Shown in pieces: positions 1-8,564 of a DNA stretch of 64,000 bases (positions within the stretch are counted from its first letter, which is position 1; each line of letters starts with the position of its first letter). Made by a program: the position numbers and the translations under genes. The stretch covers positions 248,001 through 312,000 of the forward strand of contig NZ_BMKA01000002.1 in the NCBI RefSeq assembly GCF_014643735.1, in the 5' to 3' direction. The notes beneath the pieces were generated by a model that was not told the origin of the DNA, made no database searches, and worked only from the letters and a program-made list of their open reading frames with translations. The stretch is from Neptunicoccus cionae. GTDB lineage: Bacteria > Pseudomonadota > Alphaproteobacteria > Rhodobacterales > Rhodobacteraceae.

Positions 1-178
1 ATCCGATGCAACAGGCGCCGACTGGCCCGAACTGGCCGTAACCTCAGAGCTCGCCGCAGCCGGACAAGGCGTCACGCAAACGGCTAAGGACAATCAGGCC
101 GCAACCGAAAGGCTCGCCGTACGCGCGCGCGCGCTGCGTGCGCGCGCTGCCCGCCTGCAACGGGACGTTGCCAATTGA
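1..178 (+). CDS. C-terminal end of an unknown protein (partial)
   Basis: One reading frame is open from the left edge (first full codon at 2) to a TGA at 176-178. It encodes about 58 residues. The tail is rich in Ala, Arg and Gln, and its last 25 residues are likely an alpha-helical, possibly coiled-coil segment rich in RAR repeats. The DNA here has a run of alternating CGCG. I do not recognise the family, and the body of the gene lies outside the window. The frame has no internal stops and its codon use resembles the neighbours, so it is probably a real gene end. It precedes hom by 97 bases on the same strand. Confidence 0.5.
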   Translation, partial: SDATGADWPELAVTSELAAAGQGVTQTAKDNQAATERLAVRARALRARAARLQRDVAN

Positions 179-201
179 CCCCCGTCGGGGACCGGATCAG
201 A

Positions 202-230
202 TTGCACCCTATGCGCCCTTGGGCTAACAG
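202..230 (+). promoter_or_regulatory. Candidate sigma70 promoter for hom
   Basis: TTGCAC at 202-207 and TAACAG at 225-230 are separated by 17 bases and lie about 45 bases upstream of the hom start codon. The -10 element is a weak match, so this is a guess from spacing and position only. Confidence 0.3.
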
Positions 231-275
231 GGGTCGAAACCCGCAGTATTCACCCGTTTTTCAAAGGTAGATCCC

Positions 276-1562
276 ATGTCCACCACACTCCGTCTCGGCA
301 TTGCCGGACTTGGAACCGTCGGTTCCGGCGTCATCAAGATTGTTCAGCAGAATGCAGCCCTTCTAACGGCGCGCAGCGGCTGCACGATTGAAGTGGCAGC
401 GGTCAGCGCCCGCTCCCGCGGGAAAGACCGTGGCGTGGATCTCTCTGCCTACGACTGGGAAGATGATCCGACCAAGCTGGCACAGCGGGATGATGTGGAT
501 GTCTACGTCGAACTGATGGGCGGCGAAGACGGTCCGGCCAAAGCCTCGGTTGAGGCGGCACTGGCGGCGGGTAAACACGTTGTCACCGCCAACAAGGCGC
601 TGCTGGCCCACCACGGCCACGCGCTGGCGACTGCGGCAGAGGAAAACAACCTGAACCTGCGGTTTGAAGCCGCTGTTGCCGGTGGCATTCCGGTGATCAA
701 AGCCCTGACCGAAGGTCTGGCAGGCAACAACATCACCCGCATCATGGGCGTGATGAACGGCACCTGTAACTACATCCTGACGCGGATGGAAAACGCCGGC
801 CTGCCCTACGACGAGGTCTTTGAAGAAGCCAATCAGCTCGGCTTTCTTGAGGCGGACCCGAACCTTGATGTGGGCGGCATTGATGCGGCCCATAAACTGG
901 TACTGCTGTCTTCCATAGCCTATGGCACGCAGGTCGACTTTCCCGCTGCGGAATTGCAAGGGATCGGTGAGATCTCTATCGACGATATCCGCGCTGCCAG
1001 TGATATGGGCTACCGGATCAAACTGCTCGGTCTCAGCCAAATGACGGAAAACGGGCTGGAACAAACCATGCAACCCTGTCTGGTGCCGTATAACTCGCCG
1101 CTGGGCCAGCTTGAGGGTGGCACCAACATGATCGTGATCGAAGGCGATAGCGTCGGCCAGATCGTCCTGCGCGGCGCAGGTGCGGGTGAAGGCCCGACAG
1201 CCAGTGCCGTGATGGGCGATGTGATGGACATTGCGCGGGGGATCACCCTGCCGGTCTTTGGCACCCCTGCCGCGCAACTGGTGGACACGCCTGCTGCCCG
1301 CTCCCAAGCGCCTTCGGCCTATTACATTCGCACCAGCCTGCGGGATGCCCCCGGTGTGCTGGCCAATATTGCCCGCGCTCTGGGCGACGCGAACGTATCC
1401 ATAGATCGCCTGCGCCAGCAGAACCACGACGGGGACAGCGCCCCTGTGCTGATCGTCACCCACCCCTGCAAACCATCGGATGTGGAAGCGGCAATCGAGG
1501 GCATCAAAGCCACAGGCGACGCCACTAGCGAGCCGATTGCCCTGAAGATCGTCGAAGTCTAG
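276..1562 (+). CDS. hom: Homoserine dehydrogenase
   Basis: This cytoplasmic NAD(P)-dependent enzyme reduces aspartate-4-semialdehyde to homoserine, the branch point towards threonine, methionine and isoleucine. The 428-residue protein has the family's usual three parts. The N-terminal Rossmann domain carries the GLGTVGSGV motif at about residues 10-18. The catalytic domain contains VTANKALLA (about 103-111), GVMNGTCNYIL (about 156-166) and the FLEADPxxDVGGxDAAHK signature (about 190-208). The C-terminal ACT domain (about 345-428, starting near YYIRTSL) is the usual site of threonine feedback inhibition. An AAAGG ribosome site precedes the ATG. The gene ends at a strong bidirectional terminator shared with the convergent ATP synthase operon. 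Confidence 0.97.
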   Translation: MSTTLRLGIAGLGTVGSGVIKIVQQNAALLTARSGCTIEVAAVSARSRGKDRGVDLSAYDWEDDPTKLAQRDDVDVYVELMGGEDGPAKASVEAALAAGKHVVTANKALLAHHGHALATAAEENNLNLRFEAAVAGGIPVIKALTEGLAGNNITRIMGVMNGTCNYILTRMENAGLPYDEVFEEANQLGFLEADPNLDVGGIDAAHKLVLLSSIAYGTQVDFPAAELQGIGEISIDDIRAASDMGYRIKLLGLSQMTENGLEQTMQPCLVPYNSPLGQLEGGTNMIVIEGDSVGQIVLRGAGAGEGPTASAVMGDVMDIARGITLPVFGTPAAQLVDTPAARSQAPSAYYIRTSLRDAPGVLANIARALGDANVSIDRLRQQNHDGDSAPVLIVTHPCKPSDVEAAIEGIKATGDATSEPIALKIVEV

Positions 1563-1624
1563 GCAAACAGGCCTGCCGGAACGCAACACGGGTTCCGGCT
1601 TCCATTTTCTTAAAATGTCCAAAG

Positions 1625-1657
1625 AAAAACCCCGCAGCTTTCACTGCGGGGTTTTTT
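1625..1657. terminator. Bidirectional rho-independent terminator between hom and atpF
   Basis: A perfect stem pairs 1625-1637 (AAAAACCCCGCAG) with 1644-1656, around a 6-base loop, and is followed by T-rich sequence. The A-run on the left arm supplies the U-tract for the opposite strand, so it can stop both hom (+) and the F0 operon (-). Confidence 0.85.
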
Positions 1658-1709
1658 GTATCTTTGTGCCAGAGTCAGACCCCGTATCGAGGCCTATCCG
1701 ACAGTCAGG

Positions 1710-2270
1710 TCAGTGCAGCTTTTCGCCCACGTCCTTGATAGAAGCGTCGATCAGCGCGCCTGCGTCTTTTGCAGACATGCCTTTCGCGATTACATCGCTG
1801 GCCGCAGCAACCGCAACTGCGATTGCACGATCCCGCACGTCCTTGATCGCGGCAGCTTGCGCCGATGCGATCTGGTCCTCGGCACCTTGCAGACGACGGG
1901 CGATAGAGACTTTGATGTCTTCTTTCGCCTGTTCGGCAGCGCGGCTGGCCTCGGCTTTGGCGGTTTCAACAATGTGGTCGGCCTGTTCGGACACTTCCTG
2001 TTGCTTGCGCTCGTAAGTGGCCAGAATGCTCTGGGCTTCTTCGCGCAGCGCACGGGCTTCATCCAGTTCGGACTGGATTTCAGTCGCACGATTGTCCAGC
2101 AGACCGGCAACCTTACCAGGCACCTTCAGATAGATCAGCACGCCGATGAAGATCACAAATGCGATTGTGACAACAAAGTTGGTGTTGGCCAGGCTGAAGA
2201 ATGGGCCGCTGGCGGCATAAGCAGGTGCAGTTGTCAGTGCAAGAGCTGCGAGAGTGTTGAGAATTTTCAT
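1710..2270 (-). CDS. atpF: ATP synthase F0 subunit b
   Basis: Subunit b forms one half of the peripheral stator stalk of F0F1 ATP synthase and links the a subunit to F1. The 186-residue protein begins with a hydrophobic, signal-peptide-like segment ending AYA (common in roseobacter AtpF). A membrane helix follows (FVVTIAFVIFIGVLIYL, about residues 32-48), then a long charged coiled coil rich in E, A, Q and R. I chose the ATG at 2270, which has AAAGGG eight bases upstream. A GTG at 2279 that overlaps the atpF' stop codon (GTGA) would add three residues. It is the last gene of the F0 operon and runs into the terminator at 1625-1657. Confidence 0.93.
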   Translation of the reverse strand: MKILNTLAALALTTAPAYAASGPFFSLANTNFVVTIAFVIFIGVLIYLKVPGKVAGLLDNRATEIQSELDEARALREEAQSILATYERKQQEVSEQADHIVETAKAEASRAAEQAKEDIKVSIARRLQGAEDQIASAQAAAIKDVRDRAIAVAVAAASDVIAKGMSAKDAGALIDASIKDVGEKLH

Positions 2271-2275
2271 AGTCG

Positions 2276-2806
2276 TCACCCTTTCAACCGTGCAGAAACA
2301 GCCGCTTTGACCGCAGTTTTATCCGCTGCTGTCGGCATAACCTTGGCAACGATGGCTTCGGCCGTGTCATTAGCAACTTCTTCGATCGCGCCCAAAGCGG
2401 AGTCGCGAATCTCTTTGATTGCAGTTTCGGATTCCGCTGATTTCGCAGCGATTTCCGCGTCTGCTTTCGCCATTGCCACATCCACATCTTTCTGGATTTC
2501 GGCACGGGTCGCTTCGACGATAGCCTGCGCTTCGGCACGGGCATCAACCAGTGCTTTGTTATACGCAGCCTCTGCCTCGACAGCTTTGGCTTTCATTTGC
2601 TCGGCTTTGTCCAGATCGCTCTGGATGGCGCCATGCCGTTCCGCAAGAACCGAAGCGATACGCGGAAGCGCAACGCGGCTCATAACGAAATAGATGACCA
2701 CCAAAGTAACCAACAACCAGAAAATCTGGTTCGGGAAAGTCGAGAAGTCCAGCTGCGGCATACCTTGGGCATGCTCGGTTGCAGCTCCGTTTGTTTCAGT
2801 TGCCAT
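2276..2806 (-). CDS. atpF': ATP synthase F0 subunit b' (second stator subunit)
   Basis: This is the b' (AtpG/AtpX) subunit found in photosynthetic bacteria and alphaproteobacteria, which pairs with b as a heterodimeric stator. The 176-residue protein has a polar N-terminus, a membrane helix (about 29-47, [19 protein letters not shown]) and a long alpha-helical arm full of A, E, K and D. GGAGG lies six bases before the ATG. It follows atpE in the operon, and its stop codon touches the start region of atpF. Confidence 0.93.
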   Translation of the reverse strand: MATETNGAATEHAQGMPQLDFSTFPNQIFWLLVTLVVIYFVMSRVALPRIASVLAERHGAIQSDLDKAEQMKAKAVEAEAAYNKALVDARAEAQAIVEATRAEIQKDVDVAMAKADAEIAAKSAESETAIKEIRDSALGAIEEVANDTAEAIVAKVMPTAADKTAVKAAVSARLKG

Positions 2807-2881
2807 GGCAACCTCCGTTCAGCTTAAGAACCAAAGGGCGGGCCGAATGGCCCAACCCTTACGTACTTCGGTTCGGTTGGC

Positions 2882-3124
2882 TTAAACGGCAAACATCAGC
2901 AGCAGCGCAACGAGGAACGAAAAGATCCCCAGAGCTTCGGCAAACGCGATACCAATGAACATGGTCGCTGTTTGGCCAGCAGCCGCAGCAGGGTTACGCA
3001 GAGCGCCGGACAGGTAGTTGCCAACAACGTTCCCCACACCGATGGCTGCGCCACCCATGCCAACACTTGCCAAGCCTGCGCCAAGGAATGCACCCATTTG
3101 TGCCAGATCGCCTTCGATTGCCAT
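2882..3124 (-). CDS. atpE: ATP synthase F0 subunit c
   Basis: This 80-residue proteolipid builds the rotating c-ring. It consists of two membrane helices (about 10-33 and 55-79) joined by a polar loop. The first helix is Gly/Ala-rich, with alternating glycines for tight helix packing. The proton-binding acidic residue is the Glu of FAEALGIF in the second helix. A strong AAGGAG ribosome site precedes the ATG. The intergenic space to atpF' has a small hairpin, which fits the high c-subunit dosage usually needed. Confidence 0.96.
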   Translation of the reverse strand: MAIEGDLAQMGAFLGAGLASVGMGGAAIGVGNVVGNYLSGALRNPAAAAGQTATMFIGIAFAEALGIFSFLVALLLMFAV

Positions 3125-3170
3125 TTTTTTTCTCCTTAAGATTCTAATGACGTAGATAGTTTACTCGGAC

Positions 3171-3932
3171 TTAGTGCGACGGATGCAGAGCATCTTTGAG
3201 GTATACACAAGTCAGAATGGTGAACACGTAAGCCTGAATACAGACCACGAGCGTTTCCAGCGCATAGATCGCAACGATCGCGCCGATTGCAGCAGGGGAG
3301 ATGAAGGTCACAACAGCGAACCCTGCGAAAACTTTGATAACAGCGTGTCCCGCCATCATGTTCCCCGCCAGACGAATGGAGTGGCTGACCGGACGCACGA
3401 AATAAGAAATCACTTCGATCAGTGCGAGGATCGGACGCAGCGCCAGAGGGGCGGCAGAAACCCAGAACAGGGACAGGAAGGCAGTGCCGTTTTTAACGAA
3501 GCCCAGAACTGTAACAGCTACGAACACGATCATGGCGAGCGTTGCGGTTACTGCGATGTGGCTCGTTGTGGTGAAAGACGCCGGCAGCAAGCCGACAACG
3601 TTTGCCACAAGGATAAAGATGAACAGCGAGAAGATGTACGGGAAGTACTTCAGGCCGTCTTTACCGGTGATGTCTTCAACCATCTTATAGATGAACACAT
3701 AGATAACTTCGGCAATGGACTGGCTGCGGCTTGGCACAATTGCGCGGCCCCGTGTGCCGAGAACCATCAGCGCGATGGCGCACAAGACGGTGATCCCCAG
3801 CCACAAGGTGGCGTTGGTGATTGTGAACATGCCGATGTCGCCACCGCCAAACAGCGGCTTAACCACAAACTGATCCATTGGATGGATGGCGAGCTCAAGC
3901 TCCTGTTCGACTGCATCACTTTCAATTGCCAC
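3171..3932 (-). CDS. atpB: ATP synthase F0 subunit a
   Basis: Subunit a is a polytopic inner-membrane protein that forms the two proton half-channels against the c-ring. The 253-residue protein has the family hallmark [12 protein letters not shown] (about 185-196), which holds the essential arginine, and a C-terminal pair of helices. The start appears to be GTG at 3932, because the next Met would remove the conserved N-terminal [10 protein letters not shown] segment. AGAGGA lies about 12 bases upstream. The gene sits between atpI and atpE. Confidence 0.96.
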   Translation of the reverse strand: MAIESDAVEQELELAIHPMDQFVVKPLFGGGDIGMFTITNATLWLGITVLCAIALMVLGTRGRAIVPSRSQSIAEVIYVFIYKMVEDITGKDGLKYFPYIFSLFIFILVANVVGLLPASFTTTSHIAVTATLAMIVFVAVTVLGFVKNGTAFLSLFWVSAAPLALRPILALIEVISYFVRPVSHSIRLAGNMMAGHAVIKVFAGFAVVTFISPAAIGAIVAIYALETLVVCIQAYVFTILTCVYLKDALHPSH

Positions 3933-3975
3933 GGTCTCGTGTCCTCTTATCGGGCGGAACCCTTATGGTCCCGAA

Positions 3976-4290
3976 TTAACTGTCGTGCGTTTCCGCGTTC
4001 TTTTTAGTGATCTCTTCGGCGGATCGCATCATTGCGCGTACCCCACCGGCGAAACCCAGCATCGTAAATATGACCAGAAAAACCGGCATCGTATCGAAGG
4101 CACGATCCAATCCGTATCCCAGCCCGAAACCCAGCAGCAAACCCACCACCAGTTCCGTAACCATCCGCCATCCGGCTTGCGCCTGACTGAGGTGATGCTC
4201 TTGCACCGGTGCAGGCTCCGTCGCCTTTCTCCGTGCTTTCAGCTTCTCCTCAAGGGCGTTCAACCTGTCGGGGTCAGGGCCATCTGACAT
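3976..4290 (-). CDS. atpI: AtpI/AtpQ-type ATP synthase assembly protein
   Basis: AtpI is the small membrane protein that heads F0 operons and helps c-ring assembly and cation handling. The 104-residue product has a charged N-terminal half (about 1-40) followed by two membrane helices. The first is ELVVGLLLGFGLGYGLD, the Gly-rich pattern of AtpI, and the second is FLVIFTMLGFAGGVRAMM. I chose the ATG at 4290 because GGAGG lies ten bases upstream. The longer open frame to 4443 has no convincing start. Homology is to the short AtpI form, so identity rests partly on operon position. Confidence 0.88.
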   Translation of the reverse strand: MSDGPDPDRLNALEEKLKARRKATEPAPVQEHHLSQAQAGWRMVTELVVGLLLGFGLGYGLDRAFDTMPVFLVIFTMLGFAGGVRAMMRSAEEITKKNAETHDS

Positions 4291-4343
4291 GTGCCGAGCC
4301 TCCTTCATCCTTGGTAAAAACGCCGCTTTGGACAGTTGCGCGG

Positions 4344-4371
4344 AAAATAGCAGGGGTTCAAACAGAGTCAA
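4344..4371 (-). promoter_or_regulatory. Candidate promoter of the F0 operon
   Basis: Read on the minus strand, TTGACT (4371-4366) and TATTTT (4349-4344) are separated by 16 bases and lie about 55 bases upstream of the atpI start. The -35 element is near consensus. The remaining stretch up to the LysR gene at 4503 is AT-richer and shows no other gene. Confidence 0.45.
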
Positions 4372-4502
4372 CGGGAATAACATTTGCCAAGCTATTGAAA
4401 AAGCTTGTTTTTCACGGATGTCGCAGCGGGCCAATAAACGCAAAACACGGATTCAGCGCCTTTTCGCTTATTCAACGTTTTGGTTGAATAACGAAATATG
4501 GC

Positions 4503-5393
4503 TCAACGGGTGCGCCAGGCTTCGCTCTCGGACAGCATCCAGTCCCGAAACACTTTCACTGCTCTACGCCGCGCGGCGGTGGCGTTTGTCAGCAGGTAAT
4601 ATCCCCCCGACTGCACCCCCACATCAGAGAGTTTGATCAACCGTCCGGCCTCTACCTCGACCGAAGTTAGCTCTGCCGACATCAAAATCGCTCCCAACCC
4701 CGATATCGCCGCTTCAATCCCAAGCACCGCATCAAGGGGCGTGGACAGGTTCAGCGGTCTGTCCGGAACAACGCCTGCTGTACGGAACCACATCGGCCAG
4801 AGCAATCCGGTATGTTCCTGTATCAAATGCTGACGCGCCAGCACTGCCAGATCAAGACTATCCGGGTCCAGATCAGCAAATCCGGGTTTGGCATAGGGAT
4901 AGACCGGTGCACGGCTGATTTCGTCATAGGCTGATACGTCCACCCCTTCGCTGACATAGCGCAGCGCCATGTCGCAATCGTGGTTCGCCACATTGGCCAG
5001 CCGGTCCGTGACGGTCAGGGTAATCCGCACCTCCGGATGCAGCGCGGCGAACCGGCCCATGCGGGGGATCAGCCATTTTTGCGCAATAGAAGGTTCGCAG
5101 CTCAGGATCACCTGCCCTGCCGGAATATCGGTCAACCCGTCTGTTGCCTCTGCGATGGCATCAAACGCCGGAGCGATCCGTTCGAGATACCACTGCCCGT
5201 TCGGCGTCAGCTCTACCCCGCGTGCAACCGTGCGGAACAGCGCCACGTCCAAGCGTTTCTCCAATCCCCGCACATGGCGACTGATGGCAGAATGGGACAC
5301 GTTCAGCTCTTGTGCTGCGCGGGTGAAACTGTTCAGCCGCGCAGCGGATTCAAACGCGCGCAGGGCATTCAGGGGAGGAAGAGTTCGAGCCAT
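4503..5393 (-). CDS. LysR-family regulator, GcvA-like
   Basis: A 296-residue transcription factor. Residues 1-65 form the LysR winged helix-turn-helix (LPPLNALRAFESAARLNSFT...AAQELNVSHSAISRHVRGLEKRL), of the subtype seen in GcvA and AmpR-like regulators. About residues 90-290 form the effector-binding periplasmic-binding-protein fold. The start is the ATG at 5393, which matches the family N-terminus. A longer open frame upstream reads through the intergenic region. The gene is divergent from a DUF1127 gene at 5507, with an 18-base inverted repeat between them. The effector is unknown. Regulating its divergent neighbour is typical of LysR proteins but is inference here. Confidence 0.9.
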   Translation of the reverse strand: MARTLPPLNALRAFESAARLNSFTRAAQELNVSHSAISRHVRGLEKRLDVALFRTVARGVELTPNGQWYLERIAPAFDAIAEATDGLTDIPAGQVILSCEPSIAQKWLIPRMGRFAALHPEVRITLTVTDRLANVANHDCDMALRYVSEGVDVSAYDEISRAPVYPYAKPGFADLDPDSLDLAVLARQHLIQEHTGLLWPMWFRTAGVVPDRPLNLSTPLDAVLGIEAAISGLGAILMSAELTSVEVEAGRLIKLSDVGVQSGGYYLLTNATAARRRAVKVFRDWMLSESEAWRTR

Positions 5394-5434
5394 AGCGGAC
5401 ACGTGACTTTTTTGCACAGTACCTGTCAAGTAAA

Positions 5435-5452
5435 GCCGTTTGTCCGAACGGC
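5435..5452. promoter_or_regulatory. Inverted repeat in the LysR/DUF1127 divergent promoter
   Basis: GCCGTT (5435-5440) and AACGGC (5447-5452) form a perfect 6-base inverted repeat around TGTCCG, midway between two divergent starts. It could be an operator for the LysR protein. Canonical LysR sites have a T-N11-A core, which is not obvious here. Confidence 0.3.
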
Positions 5453-5506
5453 GTAAAGCCCCCAGATTAGACCCAACGCAACTGATCCACCCGAAAGGGG
5501 ATGAAA

Positions 5507-5782
5507 ATGGCCCTGATTGAAACACACCCGTCCCGCAAACTACGCGCAGCCCTGCACAGCACGCCGGATGCCCTGCGCGGCAGTTCAAATTTCCTTAACG
5601 CCCTGCCCCTGATCGGACGGCTCCGCGCCGTCGCAACTGAGGCACGCCGGTTGAACCATCTGCGCCAAATGCCAGAGCATTTGCTGCGGGATATCGGAAT
5701 GGACGACGGGGATATCGCGCAACTCCGTCCAACGGCGTTCACCTCTGATATGGACGATTCCGACAGCCTGCGCTTACGGTAA
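5507..5782 (+). CDS. DUF1127-family small protein
   Basis: A 91-residue protein. Its C-terminal half carries the YjiS-like DUF1127 core: NHLRQMPEHLLRDIGMDDGDI, at about residues 49-69. Some alphaproteobacterial DUF1127 proteins are small RNA-binding or phosphate/carbon-stress proteins, but this one has an unusually long N-terminal extension. AAAGGGG directly abuts an ATG at 5501, which is too close for initiation, so the ATG at 5507 (six-base spacing) is preferred. The gene runs divergently from the LysR gene, and its stop codon overlaps the end of the convergent MFS gene by 9 bases. Confidence 0.75.
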   Translation: MALIETHPSRKLRAALHSTPDALRGSSNFLNALPLIGRLRAVATEARRLNHLRQMPEHLLRDIGMDDGDIAQLRPTAFTSDMDDSDSLRLR

Positions 5783-6982
5783 CACCGCATCCTTAGCGGG
5801 CGGTGCAGCGAGACCCCGTTGCATCGCCCCGCACACCGCACCGATCGCAAGGATCACCGCTGCGGCGACCAGCCCGTAGCCAATGTTATCGAACGCATCC
5901 CCGATCAGCCCCGCCGCATAAGGGCCGATACACTGCCCCACCGCGAACATCACTGTATAAAGGCTCATCAATCGCCCCCAGGTTTCGGGTGGATTGTTCT
6001 GGCGAATGAAGCTTGTCACCGAAGTGGGTGGCATAAACACGGTCAGACCAAACAGGGCCGAGGACACCAGCAAGCCAGCCAGTGTCGGAAACACCACCGG
6101 CAAAATGATCGCCACTGCGACACAGCCGTTGGTCAACGCCAATGGCACGCCGGACTGGAACCGCCCGATTACGCCGCGCCATAAGAATGAAGACAGCAGC
6201 GTTCCGATCCCCACAATCGACCAGACCGCCGAGACCATCCAAGGCCCAGCCCCAAGGCTGCGCATCCACGCGCTTAGAAACGTCAGATAGACGATATATC
6301 CAACGGCAAACATAAAGTAGCCCGCGATTTCAAACCCCATACTGCGCAAAGGCGGTGCCGGTGCATCCGCCGCCCCGCGCATCGGCGTATTCAATTGCCG
6401 CGCCGCCCAAAGCGATAAGGGCGTCATCACAACGCTGGCCACACCCATGGACAACCACGCGACCGGCCATGACCCTGCACCATGATAGGCAAACAACGGC
6501 GGAAAGGTCACCGCAGCAAGCACCATACCAAGCCCACCGCCCCCAAAGGTCAGCGCGATGGCCATCGCATTGCGGCGCTGGTCCGCGCCAAACAGGTTGG
6601 ACGCCAGCGCACCGGCAGAAATGAACACGGGCGCTGCAAACACGCCGCTGGCAAAACGCCAGAAGGACAGCATCCAGAAATCCCGCGTTAGCCCACTCGC
6701 CACTAAAGTAAGTGTCGTCAGCACCACGCCCCAAGCGAACAAACGTTCCTGCGCAAAACGGCGGAACAGGACAACCGACACGACCGCGCTAAGAAGATAG
6801 CCCAGCGCATTTGCCGTGTTAATCCACCCCGCCTGCGCAAATCCCCACCCGAGATCATCCTGCATGGACGGCAGGATCAACCCGTAAGCAAACCGCGCAA
6901 AACCACTGGTGATGCAGCAACCAAAGGCCAGCCCCGCCAAAATCCACAGCGCCTGCGCCCTACTGTATTCCTGCTGCTGCAT
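5774..6982 (-). CDS. YbfB/YjiJ-type major facilitator transporter
   Basis: A 402-residue inner-membrane transporter with about 12 predicted helices. The first loop and helix carry ITSGFARFAYGLILP (about 26-40), typical of the YbfB/YjiJ branch of MFS, whose substrates are mostly unknown. A long cytoplasmic loop follows helix 6 (about 185-205). The ATG at 6982 has AAGGA upstream. The longer frame to 7066 overlaps non-coding sequence. It may be co-transcribed with the upstream TIGR03084-like gene, whose stop lies 25 bases away. Confidence 0.88.
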   Translation of the reverse strand: MQQQEYSRAQALWILAGLAFGCCITSGFARFAYGLILPSMQDDLGWGFAQAGWINTANALGYLLSAVVSVVLFRRFAQERLFAWGVVLTTLTLVASGLTRDFWMLSFWRFASGVFAAPVFISAGALASNLFGADQRRNAMAIALTFGGGGLGMVLAAVTFPPLFAYHGAGSWPVAWLSMGVASVVMTPLSLWAARQLNTPMRGAADAPAPPLRSMGFEIAGYFMFAVGYIVYLTFLSAWMRSLGAGPWMVSAVWSIVGIGTLLSSFLWRGVIGRFQSGVPLALTNGCVAVAIILPVVFPTLAGLLVSSALFGLTVFMPPTSVTSFIRQNNPPETWGRLMSLYTVMFAVGQCIGPYAAGLIGDAFDNIGYGLVAAAVILAIGAVCGAMQRGLAAPPAKDAVLP

Positions 6983-7007
6983 CTGCGTCCTTCTTGACAC
7001 CGCGTTG

Positions 7008-7808
7008 TTACCGCTCCTGGCGGAAACGGGTGCCTCTACGGGGCGGCTTTGACACACCACCGGCAAAACACTGCGCTGTGATCATCCATTCAGCTGCAAC
7101 ATCACCGTGGGCGTGCAGATCCGTGTCTTTCCAATGGCGCGTCTGCGTCACCGTTTGCGCAAAGCCGAGCGCCGATCCCGTGATAACATTGTCCGAAACA
7201 TCTTCGCCAAAGGTCCAGACCTCCCCGCTTGGCGCGGTGAGTTTCAGGCAAGGCATCGTGATCGGCACCGGTTTTCCCCGCACGGTAAAGCTCCACCCGA
7301 AGGTATTCACCCCAAGCACGACAATATTGCGGATGCGGTCCGTTTCCTGACGTTTGACGCCCAAAAGATCGAAAACTTCGTGCCCATGGGCCCAAGTCTC
7401 CATCTGCCGCGCGGTGATGCTGGACCGCGCGCTCATGCTGGGCCCCGCCCAGCGCACACGGGTTTTGGGATCGGCCGCGGCATAGGCATTCGCCAGCACG
7501 TCACAACCCTGCCGCCACGCCTGAAACAGCGCCTCGCCCTTCAGCCCGTCCAGCCAAGGATACTGCGCCTCGACCATCGTAGCACCTTTGGCCATCCGCG
7601 CCGCGATCTCTCCAAAAAACGCATCAAACCCATCGCCGTCCCGTAAGGACAGCTCAGCTGCGTGGTTGAACATGTGCAAATGGCCAAGCACATCGTCAAT
7701 CGTCCAGCCCTTGAACTGGGTTGGCGTAAAAAACGCATCTTCGCTGAGCGGGGTTAACACCTTTGCGAGAGCCACGCATTCCGCGCGGAAATCTTCTGCC
7801 TGTTGCAT
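7008..7808 (-). CDS. TIGR03084-type protein (DinB/MDMPI fold)
   Basis: The 266-residue protein resembles the maleylpyruvate-isomerase N-terminal (MDMPI/DinB) fold and the TIGR03084 family. The N-terminal four-helix part has WTIDDVLGHLHMFNHAA (about 34-50), where histidines would bind a metal. The second conserved block is RQMETWAHGHEVFD (about 138-151), with two more histidines. Its reaction is unknown. The start at 7808 matches family length and has AAGGAG. However, an ATG at 7913 overlaps the stop of the upstream thioesterase gene (ATGA) and would add 35 residues, so coupled translation from there is possible. Confidence 0.8.
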   Translation of the reverse strand: MQQAEDFRAECVALAKVLTPLSEDAFFTPTQFKGWTIDDVLGHLHMFNHAAELSLRDGDGFDAFFGEIAARMAKGATMVEAQYPWLDGLKGEALFQAWRQGCDVLANAYAAADPKTRVRWAGPSMSARSSITARQMETWAHGHEVFDLLGVKRQETDRIRNIVVLGVNTFGWSFTVRGKPVPITMPCLKLTAPSGEVWTFGEDVSDNVITGSALGFAQTVTQTRHWKDTDLHAHGDVAAEWMITAQCFAGGVSKPPRRGTRFRQER

Positions 7809-7909
7809 GGGGACTTGCTCCTTGGGATCGCCGGTAAATTGCGCCGCGTTATGCGAACTGTCCAGACCGGTTGCGCGTCTTTCCTGCGAGATCGAGAAAT
7901 CGTGAGCAG

Positions 7910-8347
7910 TCATCTCGCCATAACCAGCGGTAACAGCTTTTCACGCTGATCGTCCCCTATCGGTGTCGGCTTGTGACCCTCGGATGTCACGTGCACATGC
8001 ACAAACCGCCCGTCCGCCGCTGACTCTTGTGCGTCTTCGCGGAACAGGCCGATCTGCCAGACCACGGAAGACCCGCCCAGCCGTTCGATCCGCAGCCCCG
8101 CCTGTATCATCTCAGGAAACATCAGATCCCCGTGATAGCGACAACCGGTTTCGGCCACGATAAAAGCTGTTTCCGCGCCAAAGGTCAGCAACCCCTGTTC
8201 GATAAGCCACCCGTTCACCGCTGTGTCAAACAACTGATAATGCACCGCGTTGTTCATGTGGCCGTAAAGATCATTATCATTCCAACGGGTCTGAACCGGA
8301 CGGAACAGGGAATATTCGGATCGCAAACTCGGGGGGATACGTGCCAT
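7910..8347 (-). CDS. Acyl-CoA thioesterase, 4HBT hot-dog fold
   Basis: A 145-residue single hot-dog domain. The N-terminal RWNDNDLYGHMNNAVHYQLFD (about 21-41) is the 4-hydroxybenzoyl-CoA thioesterase signature, with the catalytic Asp followed by GHMNN. The enzyme should hydrolyse an acyl-CoA in the cytoplasm, but the acyl specificity cannot be read from the sequence. It heads a minus-strand run with the TIGR03084-like gene, overlapping its possible upstream start by 4 bases. Confidence 0.88.
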   Translation of the reverse strand: MARIPPSLRSEYSLFRPVQTRWNDNDLYGHMNNAVHYQLFDTAVNGWLIEQGLLTFGAETAFIVAETGCRYHGDLMFPEMIQAGLRIERLGGSSVVWQIGLFREDAQESAADGRFVHVHVTSEGHKPTPIGDDQREKLLPLVMAR

Positions 8348-8564
8348 CTGACGAACCTCTGCTCAATACCAATCTACCGCGCTGCTCTGCATGGGATTTC
8401 TCCGCCAGAACAGGCGCGCATTCGGGATCAGTGTCCCCTCTATCGCCCGCCCGTGCAAGCCTACAAACCCGCCGGAACACTACGTCACGGCGGCTTTACA
8501 ACGCCAGATAAAGCGGGTTCACTTCATACGAAATTAATGGGAGCGGGCCTCGCCCGGAGGAAAC

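Noticed and set aside
363-1622. Long minus-strand open frame opposite hom
   Set aside because: Shadow frame of a GC-rich gene; hom is certain and the antisense protein has no recognisable domain.
1656-2693. Long plus-strand open frame opposite atpF and atpF'
   Set aside because: Shadow frame; the ATP synthase genes on the minus strand are unambiguous.
2882-3124. Sodium-binding c-ring
   Set aside because: The second helix lacks the Gln/Glu plus Ser/Thr sodium signature of sodium-type c subunits, so it is taken as proton-driven.
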